6,858 nt of DNA from Alphaproteobacteria bacterium (GTDB lineage: Bacteria > Pseudomonadota > Alphaproteobacteria > UBA8366), in contig JASLSL010000180.1 in NCBI GenBank assembly GCA_030743445.1, forward strand, positions 1 to 6,858, read 5' to 3'. A program made the position numbers and the translations under genes. The notes under the pieces are model-generated. The model did not search any database. It was not told the origin of the DNA and worked only from the letters and a program-made list of their open reading frames with translations. This document shows, piece by piece, positions 1-5,623 of the stretch (position 1 is the stretch's first letter; every line of letters begins with the position of its first letter).

Positions 1-2
1 TC

Positions 3-40
3 CCCCCTCCCCGACGAGGGAGGGGGTTAGGGGGAGGGGG
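3..40. repeat. C/G-rich hairpin with four G-runs (possible G-quadruplex)
   Basis: CCCCCTCCC (3-11) can pair with GGGAGGGGG (18-26) across a six-base loop, giving a 9-bp stem. A second copy of the G-rich arm, GGGGGAGGGGG, follows at 30-40 after TTA and could compete for the same C-rich arm. The plus strand from 18 to 40 has four runs of at least three G separated by 1, 3 and 1 bases, which satisfies the usual G-quadruplex pattern. From memory, similar C/G-rich palindromes occur as dispersed intergenic repeats in alphaproteobacterial genomes. Copy number here is unknown. The element could also end a transcript entering from the left, although it has no T-tract. Confidence 0.6.
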
Positions 41-132
41 TTCAAGTAAGACTCCTGGCAGAATCGTCTTAATCGCTCGACGCAGTGCCGTTAACTTATT
101 GATCTCAAACGATTAAAAATTTTCTTTAGAAG

Positions 133-148
133 TGTGATCTAGGTCACT
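133..148. promoter_or_regulatory. CRP-family binding site (near-consensus)
   Basis: The sequence TGTGATCTAGGTCACT matches the CRP half-sites TGTGA-N6-TCACA at 9 of 10 positions. Its spacer TCTAGG is one base away from the palindromic TCTAGA of the textbook consensus. The centre falls between bases 140 and 141, exactly 41.5 bases upstream of the start predicted from the -10 box at 170-175. This is the class II activator geometry. The match is seen directly; binding and activation are inferred. Another CRP/FNR-family regulator with the same half-site could bind instead. Confidence 0.65.
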
Positions 149-169
149 GTGAAGGCGAGGGGGATGGCC

Positions 170-175
170 TATATT
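170..175 (+). promoter_or_regulatory. -10 box of a CRP-dependent promoter for the small RNA
   Basis: TATATT matches the sigma-70 -10 consensus at five of six positions and predicts a start near base 182. No good -35 hexamer lies 17 bases upstream, as is usual at class II activator-dependent promoters, where CRP overlaps that position. The box sits inside an inverted repeat (GGGGAT at 160-165, ATCCCC at 177-182) that may be a repressor operator. If transcription began upstream instead, the repeat would form an RNA hairpin. Confidence 0.5.
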
Positions 176-181
176 GATCCC

Positions 182-247
182 CACGTTCACCCCTTACACC
201 TCCCCTGTATCCAAGGGCTCGGGCCGCAAACAGCGGCCCTTTTTTTT
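182..247 (+). ncRNA. Candidate small RNA with anti-Shine-Dalgarno loop
   Basis: A transcript starting near 182 would be about 66 nt long and end at the intrinsic terminator at 221-247. Two hairpins are visible. In the first, CCCT (191-194) pairs with AGGG (214-217) and TACA (195-198) pairs with TGTA (206-209), exposing the apical loop CCTCCCC (199-205). The second is the terminator. The loop is complementary to purine-rich ribosome-binding sites. Bases 201-208 are perfectly complementary to 304-311, the Shine-Dalgarno region of hyuA. CRP control plus a CCTCC motif resembles the enterobacterial CyaR type of small RNA, and C-rich loops also occur in the alphaproteobacterial alpha-r14/cuckoo RNAs. 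I do not claim homology to either. If the start is instead near 149, a third hairpin (149-190) is included. The alternative is an attenuator leader for hyuA. Confidence 0.5.
221..247 (+). terminator. Intrinsic terminator upstream of hyuA
   Basis: GGGCCGC (221-227) and GCGGCCC (233-239) form a perfect 7-bp GC-rich stem with the loop AAACA. Eight T residues follow directly (240-247). This is a textbook rho-independent terminator on the plus strand. It ends whatever is transcribed from the 130-180 region and insulates the hyuA promoter that begins 20 bases later. Confidence 0.85.
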
Positions 248-266
248 GTGCACCCCACCCACCGAA

Positions 267-294
267 TTGCCACCCCGGCCTCGCCGTCTATGAT
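267..294 (+). promoter_or_regulatory. Sigma-70-like promoter of the hyu operon
   Basis: TTGCCA (267-272) and TATGAT (289-294) each match the sigma-70 hexamers at five of six positions and are separated by 16 bases. The predicted start is near base 301. This leaves a short leader of about 23 bases with the Shine-Dalgarno run AGGGG at 306-310 before the hyuA ATG. It lies just downstream of the terminator at 221-247, so the operon appears to have its own promoter. No operator is obvious apart from the general palindromic look of the -10 flank. Confidence 0.6.
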
Positions 295-323
295 AGGCCG
301 GTCACAGGGGAATTCTCGGCGGG

Positions 324-2402
324 ATGGCGGAACAACAGAGCTACCGGCTCGGCTGCGATATCGGCGGCACCTTCACCGACTTCGTATTGCTCGACGAGGC
401 GACGGGCGGGTTTGCCTGCCACAAGGTGCTGACCACGCCGGGCGATCCCTCGGAGGCGGTCGAATTTGGGGTCGCCCAGCTCGACGAGCGCCACGAGGGA
501 TTCCTCAGCAACACCGACTACGCGATCCACGGCACCACGCTGGTGATCAACGCGATCCTCGAGCGCAAGGGCGCCAAGACCGGGCTGATCGCAACCGAGG
601 GCTTCCGCGACGTGCTCGAGATGCGGCGCGAAATCCGCTACGACATCTACGACATCGACGCGGTGTTCCCCGCACCCATGGTGCCGCGCGCCGACCGCCG
701 AGAGGTCAAGGAGCGGCTCCATAGCGACGGTTCGGTCCGGGTGGCGCTCGACGAGGACCAGGCCCGCGACGTACTGGCCGGACTCGCCGCCGACGGCATC
801 GAGTCCGTCGCGGTGGCGCTGCTGCATTCCTACGCCAACCCGGCGCCCGAGGAGGCGATCGGCCGGATCGCGGCCGACGAATTCCCGGAGCTATCGGTTT
901 CATTGTCCTCGGCGGTGATGCCCGAGATCATGGAGTACCAGCGCACCAGCACGACCGCGGTCAACGCCTATGTCCAGCCGCTGATGGCGCCGTACCTCAA
1001 GCGGCTCGAGGAGCGGCTCGGCAAGCGCGGCTTCACTCGGGCGCTGTTTTTGATGCTGTCCGGCGGCGGGGTCACGGGGCCCGAGACCGCGCGGCGCTTC
1101 CCGGTGCGGCTGATCGAATCCGGTCCGGTCGGCGGCGTGCTGGCGGCGGCCCATCTCGGCCGCCAGGCGGAGATTTCCGACCTGCTGGTGTTCGACATGG
1201 GCGGGACCACCGCCAAGGCGTGCCTGGTCAAGGATGGGGTGCCGCGCATCGCCAACGACTACGAGGTCGACCGGGTGCACCGCTTCAAGAAGGGCAGCGG
1301 CACGCCGGTCGGCGTTCCGACCGTCGACATCATCGAGATCGGCGCCGGCGGCGGCAGCATCGCCGCGATCGACGGCATGGGGCTCCTCACGGTAGGCCCG
1401 GAAAGCTCGGGCGCCGATCCGGGGCCGATCTGCTACCGGCAGGGCGGCGAGGACCCAAGCGTGACCGACGCGGATTTGGTGCTCGGCTATCTCGACCCGG
1501 ACTATTTCCTCGGCGGCGAGATGGCGCTCGACCGCGCGGCGGCGCGCGCCGGCATCGAGCGCAGCATCGGAGCACCGCTCGGATATTCCGATATCGAGGC
1601 CGCCTGGGCGATCCACGAAGTGGTCAACGAGAACATGGCCTCGGCGATCCGGATGTACGCGACCGAGCAAGGCGGCGATGCCGCGGCGGCGACCGTGGTC
1701 GCCTTCGGCGGGGCGGGGCCGGTCCATGCCGACGGCTTCGCGCGCAAGCTCGGGGCGAGCCGCATCGTCGTGCCGCGCGGCGCCGGCGTGTTCTCGGCCC
1801 TCGGGTTCCTGGTCGCACCGATCGCCTACGAGGTGTCGCGCACCCGGATCGCGCCCTTGGCCGAGCTCGAGCCCGGCGATTTCGACGAATTCTATCGCGA
1901 TCTCGAGGAAGAGGCCGAACGGGTCGTGCGCTCGGCCGCCGCCGACGCGCCGATCTCGTTCGAGCGCGCGGCCGAGGTGCGCTATCTCGGCCAGGGCTCC
2001 ACGGTCCGGGTGCCGCTCGACGGCGAGATTTCATCCGATACGATCGCCGAGAAGTTCCTCGCCGAATACCAGGCGCGCTATGGCGAGGCCTACGAAGACC
2101 AGGAAATCCAGCTCGCCACGCTCAGGGTGACCGCGGTCGCCGACCGCCCGATACCGGAAATCGCGCTGCCGTTCGGGAACGGCGGCGGCGATGCGGCCTC
2201 GAAGGGCGAGCGCGAGGCCTACGATCCGGACACGGGCGCGATGATCGCACATAAGGTCTATCGCGTGGAAAGCCTGCCCGCGGGCGCCGTGCTCGACGGG
2301 CCGGCGATCGTCGAGGAGGACTCCTCGACCCTGGTGATCGGCGCCCGGGCGCGGGCCGAGGTCGACCCGCGCGGCTGGATCACGGTCGAATTGGAGGGCT
2401 GA
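324..2402 (+). CDS. hyuA: Hydantoinase/oxoprolinase subunit A (HyuA family)
   Basis: This is the ATP-binding subunit of an ATP-dependent cyclic-amide hydrolase (N-methylhydantoinase, hydantoinase or 5-oxoprolinase type), a cytoplasmic enzyme working with HyuB. The 692 residues match the usual family length. The N-terminal Hydant_A_N domain opens with DIGGTFTD (12-19), the first phosphate-binding motif of the ASKHA fold. The Hydantoinase_A domain carries SGGG (246-249), ESGPVGG (265-271), DMGGTTAK (291-298, second phosphate motif), GAGGGS (340-345) and FGGAGPVH (461-468). The C-terminal beta domain ends with GPAIVEEDSSTLVIG (659-673). The ATG at 324 is chosen because DIGGTFTD follows it at the usual distance and AGGGG (306-310) lies upstream. 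The last 35 codons recur in degraded form at 3791-3898. The substrate is not predictable: hydantoins, oxoproline and other lactams are all used in this family. Confidence 0.93.
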   Translation: MAEQQSYRLGCDIGGTFTDFVLLDEATGGFACHKVLTTPGDPSEAVEFGVAQLDERHEGFLSNTDYAIHGTTLVINAILERKGAKTGLIATEGFRDVLEMRREIRYDIYDIDAVFPAPMVPRADRREVKERLHSDGSVRVALDEDQARDVLAGLAADGIESVAVALLHSYANPAPEEAIGRIAADEFPELSVSLSSAVMPEIMEYQRTSTTAVNAYVQPLMAPYLKRLEERLGKRGFTRALFLMLSGGGVTGPETARRFPVRLIESGPVGGVLAAAHLGRQAEISDLLVFDMGGTTAKACLVKDGVPRIANDYEVDRVHRFKKGSGTPVGVPTVDIIEIGAGGGSIAAIDGMGLLTVGPESSGADPGPICYRQGGEDPSVTDADLVLGYLDPDYFLGGEMALDRAAARAGIERSIGAPLGYSDIEAAWAIHEVVNENMASAIRMYATEQGGDAAAATVVAFGGAGPVHADGFARKLGASRIVVPRGAGVFSALGFLVAPIAYEVSRTRIAPLAELEPGDFDEFYRDLEEEAERVVRSAAADAPISFERAAEVRYLGQGSTVRVPLDGEISSDTIAEKFLAEYQARYGEAYEDQEIQLATLRVTAVADRPIPEIALPFGNGGGDAASKGEREAYDPDTGAMIAHKVYRVESLPAGAVLDGPAIVEEDSSTLVIGARARAEVDPRGWITVELEG
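2295..2402 (+). repeat. Direct repeat copy 1: 3' end of hyuA
   Basis: These last 108 bases of hyuA (codons 658-692 plus stop) match 3791-3898 at 97 positions without gaps. Differences cluster in the first two thirds, and the final 35 bases, including a GGAGG motif and the TGA, are identical. The similarity stops immediately after the stop codon and also fades directly upstream of 2295. Confidence 0.9.
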
Positions 2403-2413
2403 GAGCAAGTCCC

Positions 2414-3091
2414 GTGCGTATCGTCGACGTTATCGAGCGGACAGTACCGATCTCGCGGTTTGCCGACCCGAAGCTACCTTCAGGCGGATTGACCACGAGT
2501 ATCGTGGCGGTCGTCACGGACGTGGTCGGAGAAGGGGGCCCGATCGTCGGCTACGGCTTTTCATCGATCGGTCGGTTCGGTCAGGGCGGTCTGATTCGCG
2601 AGCGCTTCGCCCCACGGCTTCTTGCCGCGGGCGAAGAGAGTATTTCCACCGACGATGGGTCGAACATCGATCCGTACAAGGCCTGGGATGTCATGCTCGC
2701 GGGCGAAGCCATTTTCTCCACCGCCGAGGCCCGACTGCTGGAACGCCACGGCGGGCTCCGGCCCGACCGCGACATCCTTCTGTTCGACCCGGTCCACTGT
2801 TACGGCCTGCCGGGTTATCTGCAAATCATCTCGCATTTCGAAAAATGCGGCTGGGGTCGAGACCGGTTCTGGCCGCACGGCGGGCACCTCTTCTGTTTGC
2901 ATGTCGTCAAGGCGCTCGGTCTCGGTGGGGCGGAAGTCAATCCGTTCTGTTTTCATCCCTTCGGCGGTTTGCCCGATGGGTTCGCGCCCGAGCACGGTGG
3001 CGTCGCGGTTCCCGACGCGCCCGGCATCGGTTTCGAGACCAAGCAAGACCTGGCCGATTTGTTCGGAGAGCTAGGAAGGGCGGGCCAATGA
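2414..3091 (+). pseudogene. D-tartrate dehydratase-like enolase-superfamily gene with internal deletion
   Basis: The reading frame is open for 225 codons from a GTG, but the product is a fusion of the two ends of a roughly 390-residue enolase-superfamily enzyme. Residues 1-95 match the N-terminal capping domain of TarD-type D-tartrate dehydratases (for example VGYGFSSIGRFGQGGLIRER, 45-64). Residues 96-225 match the end of the barrel and the C-terminal cap, with GGLRPDRD (113-120), a dyad-type Asp125, PHGGH (154-158) and DAPGIGFE (201-208). About 160 residues between them are missing, including the KxK catalytic lysine and the first two metal-binding acidic residues; Glu98 appears to be the third ligand. 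The join falls near 2696-2710 and stays in frame. Without most of the (beta/alpha)7 barrel the protein should be catalytically dead. GC content is lower than in hyuA, and GAGAG (2401-2405) is a weak ribosome-binding site. An assembly error is possible. Family identification is from memory of TarD. Confidence 0.82.
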
Positions 3092-3792
3092 CCGATCCCG
3101 AGTTGTTGAAACGCGAAGTCACGCATCTTGTTTTCGACCAGTACGGCACGGTGGTCGACATGCAGGGCGGGTTGACCGAGGCAGTGACGCCATTCCTGAA
3201 AGACAAAGGCTGGGACGGTCGTCCGGACCAGTTCGTCACTTGGTGGCGGCGCACCCATTTCGAGAACTCGATGATCGACGCGTTGATGGATCGCGGACAT
3301 ACCCCGTACCGGCAGATCGGCCATCGGGCGGTTTCGGTGGTCATGGACCGGGCGGGAATCTCCTACACCCAGGACGAAGTGCGCTGGCTGGTCTCGCAGA
3401 TCGAGGCGCTCAAGCCCTTCCCCGATGTGATCGCGGCACTGGAGCGGCTGCGGAGCCGCTACCAACTGGCCATCCTGTCGAACGGCGACCGCGATATGCT
3501 GGAAGCCTCCAAGCCCCATATCGGCTTCGACTTCAATGCCGTGATCTCGGTCCAGGAAGCGGGCTATTTCAAGCCGCACTGGAAGACCTACGCCACCGCC
3601 GAGCGCCTTCTTGAAACCGACCGGACCGACATTCTGTTCGTTGCCAATCACGAATTCGACTGCGTCGGCGCCAAGTCCTTCGGCATGCGCACCGCCTTTA
3701 TCGATCGCCGCAAACGCCCGTTCGGCGCCTGGCCGAAGCAGCCGGACCTGATCGTCTCGGATTTCAGGGAAATGGCGGAAGTGCTGGCTTGA
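3088..3792 (+). CDS. HAD-superfamily hydrolase, haloacid dehalogenase type II-like
   Basis: The 234-residue cytoplasmic protein has the order of motifs of L-2-haloacid dehalogenases: nucleophile Asp17 with Thr21 in DQYGTVVD (17-24), Arg54 in the cap region (TWWRR), Ser131 in ILSNGD (129-134), Lys162 in GYFKP (159-163), Tyr168 and Asp191. Known enzymes attack the substrate carbon or phosphorus with the motif I Asp. In motif IV the dehalogenase residues Ser175 and Asn177 of the Pseudomonas L-DEX enzyme are replaced by Ala186 and His188 (VANHEFD, 185-191), so true dehalogenation is doubtful. The acidic Mg-binding GD pair of HAD phosphatases is absent too. The ATG overlaps the previous stop (ATGA) and has AGGAAGGG (3073-3080) seven bases upstream; an in-frame upstream extension to 2845 is rejected. 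The stop shares two bases with the hyuA-tail repeat, so the C-terminus may have been trimmed by a few residues. The physiological substrate is unknown. Confidence 0.85.
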   Translation: MTDPELLKREVTHLVFDQYGTVVDMQGGLTEAVTPFLKDKGWDGRPDQFVTWWRRTHFENSMIDALMDRGHTPYRQIGHRAVSVVMDRAGISYTQDEVRWLVSQIEALKPFPDVIAALERLRSRYQLAILSNGDRDMLEASKPHIGFDFNAVISVQEAGYFKPHWKTYATAERLLETDRTDILFVANHEFDCVGAKSFGMRTAFIDRRKRPFGAWPKQPDLIVSDFREMAEVLA

Positions 3793-3898
3793 CGGGCCGG
3801 TGATCGTCGAGGAAGGTTCCTCGACCCTGGTGATCGGTGTCCGCGCCAAGGCCGAGGTCGACTCGCGCGGCTGGATCACGGTCGAATTGGAGGGCTGA
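3791..3898 (+). pseudogene. hyuA 3'-end remnant (direct repeat copy 2)
   Basis: Read in the frame starting at 3791, this segment encodes 35 residues ending in RGWITVELEG and a TGA, equivalent to HyuA residues 658-692. It has no start codon of its own and begins exactly at the HAD stop codon. It matches 2295-2402 at 97 of 108 bases. Six amino-acid changes (for example A661V, D666G, A674V, R676K, P682S by HyuA numbering) show it has diverged rather than being a fresh copy. Its TGA abuts the hyuB ATG (TGAATG), the spacing expected of an original hyuA-hyuB junction. I read it as the leftover of a hyuA gene that once directly preceded hyuB. Confidence 0.85.
3889..3893 (+). promoter_or_regulatory. 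Ribosome-binding site of hyuB, inside the hyuA remnant
   Basis: GGAGG lies five bases before the hyuB ATG at 3899 and is an ideal Shine-Dalgarno sequence. It belongs to the codons for Leu-Glu-Gly at the end of the hyuA remnant, which probably explains why this end of the remnant has been kept unchanged. The equivalent GGAGG at the end of the intact hyuA (2393-2397) is 16 bases from the next start codon, too far to work well. Confidence 0.8.
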
Positions 3899-5623
3899 AT
3901 GCCTGACGAAACCGCATTGCGCAATTTCGATCCGCTGACCTTCCAAATCCTCTGGTCGCGCGCGATCACCATCGCCGACGAGATGTCAGCGACCTTGGTC
4001 CGGACCGCGTTCTCTAGCGTGGTGCGCGACAACCACGACTATGCGGTGGCGATCTACGACGCCGGCGGGCGCATGCTGGCTCAGTCGAACCAGTGCACCC
4101 CGGGCCAGCTCGGCGCGATGCCGTTGTTCGTCGCCGATTGTCTTAAACAATACCCGGCGGAGACGCTGGAGCCGGGCGACGTGTTGATCACCAACGACCC
4201 GTGGGTCGGTTCCGGCCACACGCCGGACATCTACCTCGCGACACCGCTGTTCCGCGACGGCAAGCTCGCCGGCTTTGCCGCCAACTCGGCCCACCACATC
4301 GACATCGGCGGGCGGATGGCCTCGCCCGAGGCGCGCGAGGTCTTCGAGGAAGGGGTGATCATCCCGATCTCGAAGCTCTACAAGCGCGGCGAGGCGAACG
4401 ACGAGCTCCATCGCCTGATCGAGCGCAACGTGCGCCTGCCCGACAAGGTGATCGGCGACATACGGGCGCAACTCGCGGCGAACCATCTCGGCGTCCGCCG
4501 CTTGGAAGCCTTGCTCGACGAGGGCAAGGTCGATTCGCTCGCCGAGCTCGCCGCCGCCGTCGTCGCCCATACCGAGGCCAGTATGCGCGAGGCGATCGCA
4601 GCGGTGCCGGACGGCGTCTACGAGCACACCATCGAGATGGAGGACCGCGACCGCGACGGCAATCCGCTGATCATCCAGGCGCGGCTCGACGTCGAGGGCG
4701 ACGAGATCAGCGTCGATTACGCCGGCACCTCGCCCCAGGTCGACATGCCGATCAATAGCGTCTTCAACATCACCTACGCCTACACGCTGTTCCCGATCAA
4801 ATGCGCGCTGCACCCGCACATCCCGAACAACGAGGGCTGCGCCCGGCCGATCCATGTCTCGGCCCCCGAGGGCACGGTGCTGAACCCGACCTTCCCGGCA
4901 CCCGTGATGTGGCGGACGGCGCTGGTCTACTACCTGGTCGAGGCGGTGTTCGGCGCGCTCGCCAAGGCCGCTCCCGGCCGGGTCAAGGCGCAGAGCGGCA
5001 CGATCCCGCTTTGGGTCGAGAAGCTCGGCGGAAGGTTCGACGATGGCAGGCCGTTCATCCTCAACTTCAACGCCCAGGGCGGGCAGGGGGCGACCGAGGC
5101 CAGCGACGGGGTCTCGACCACCGTGTTTCCCGGCAACGTCGCCAGCACTTCGGTCGAGGTGATGGAGAACGAGACGCCGATCCTGTGCGAGAAGAAGGAG
5201 TTGCGTGCCGATTCCGGTGGCGCCGGAAAACACCGCGGCGGTGTCGGCCAGGAGATCGTGCTGCGCAACCTCGCCCGGAAGTCCGCGATGGCCTCGCTCT
5301 CGGGCGGGCGGTTCCATATCGGCGCCACGGGCATGGTCGGCGGCGGCGCCGGCGCGACCGGCGAGATTCGCATCGACGGCGGCGAGCCCGAACCGATCCG
5401 CCGCGAGGCGATGATCGAGCACGATTCCGTCCTGCACTTGCATTATCCGGGCGGCGGCGGTTTCGGCGACCCCTTCGAGCGCGACCCGGCGGCAGTGCTC
5501 GATGACGTGCGCCGCGGCCTGGTGACGCCGGACCGCGCCCGGACCGACTACGGGGTCGCGCTCACGGCGGACGGGTCGGCGGTCGACGAAGATGAGACCG
5601 CGAAGCTGCGGGGTGCCGCATGA
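3899..5623 (+). CDS. hyuB: Hydantoinase/oxoprolinase subunit B (HyuB family)
   Basis: This is the partner subunit of HyuA in the ATP-dependent hydrolysis of a cyclic amide (N-methylhydantoinase B / 5-oxoprolinase beta type). The 574 residues fall in the usual family range and form a single Hydantoinase_B domain. Family hallmarks include DPLTFQILWSR (11-21), ATLVRTAFSSVVRDNHDY (31-48), LITNDPWVGSGHTPD (96-110), NSAHHIDIGG (129-138), SGGAGKHRGGVGQ (439-451) and the C-terminal GGGGFGDPFERDP (518-530) followed by VLDDVRRGLVTPDRARTDYG (533-552). The conserved histidines and aspartates around 107-110 and 132-135 are candidate metal or catalytic residues. No signal peptide or membrane segment is seen. 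The start at 3899 has GGAGG five bases upstream and directly follows the TGA of the hyuA remnant. The end overlaps the next gene by ATGA, implying translational coupling. Confidence 0.93.
   Translation: MPDETALRNFDPLTFQILWSRAITIADEMSATLVRTAFSSVVRDNHDYAVAIYDAGGRMLAQSNQCTPGQLGAMPLFVADCLKQYPAETLEPGDVLITNDPWVGSGHTPDIYLATPLFRDGKLAGFAANSAHHIDIGGRMASPEAREVFEEGVIIPISKLYKRGEANDELHRLIERNVRLPDKVIGDIRAQLAANHLGVRRLEALLDEGKVDSLAELAAAVVAHTEASMREAIAAVPDGVYEHTIEMEDRDRDGNPLIIQARLDVEGDEISVDYAGTSPQVDMPINSVFNITYAYTLFPIKCALHPHIPNNEGCARPIHVSAPEGTVLNPTFPAPVMWRTALVYYLVEAVFGALAKAAPGRVKAQSGTIPLWVEKLGGRFDDGRPFILNFNAQGGQGATEASDGVSTTVFPGNVASTSVEVMENETPILCEKKELRADSGGAGKHRGGVGQEIVLRNLARKSAMASLSGGRFHIGATGMVGGGAGATGEIRIDGGEPEPIRREAMIEHDSVLHLHYPGGGGFGDPFERDPAAVLDDVRRGLVTPDRARTDYGVALTADGSAVDEDETAKLRGAA

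Noticed and set aside
91..130. Sigma-70 promoter from TTGATC (99-104) to TTTAGA (125-130)
   Set aside because: The spacing of 20 bases is too long and the CRP-linked TATATT box at 170-175 is better supported.
149..724. Plus-strand open frame of 191 codons starting with GTG in the leader
   Set aside because: It runs through the terminator and small-RNA region and then overlaps hyuA in another frame. Its product is arginine- and proline-rich, as expected for an out-of-frame reading of high-GC coding DNA.
2845..3792. Longer HAD protein starting at 2845
   Set aside because: The extra residues come from an out-of-frame reading of the preceding gene. The ATG at 3088 has a good ribosome-binding site and places the nucleophile Asp at the normal position.
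2953..4032. 359-codon minus-strand open frame across the HAD gene and the start of hyuB
   Set aside because: It crosses several real genes and intergenic junctions, has no family motif, and arises from the reverse-frame bias of GC-rich genes.
3986..5443. 485-codon minus-strand open frame inside hyuB
   Set aside because: It lies wholly within a well-supported gene and its Asp-, Val- and Arg-rich product shows no domain. It is an antisense shadow.
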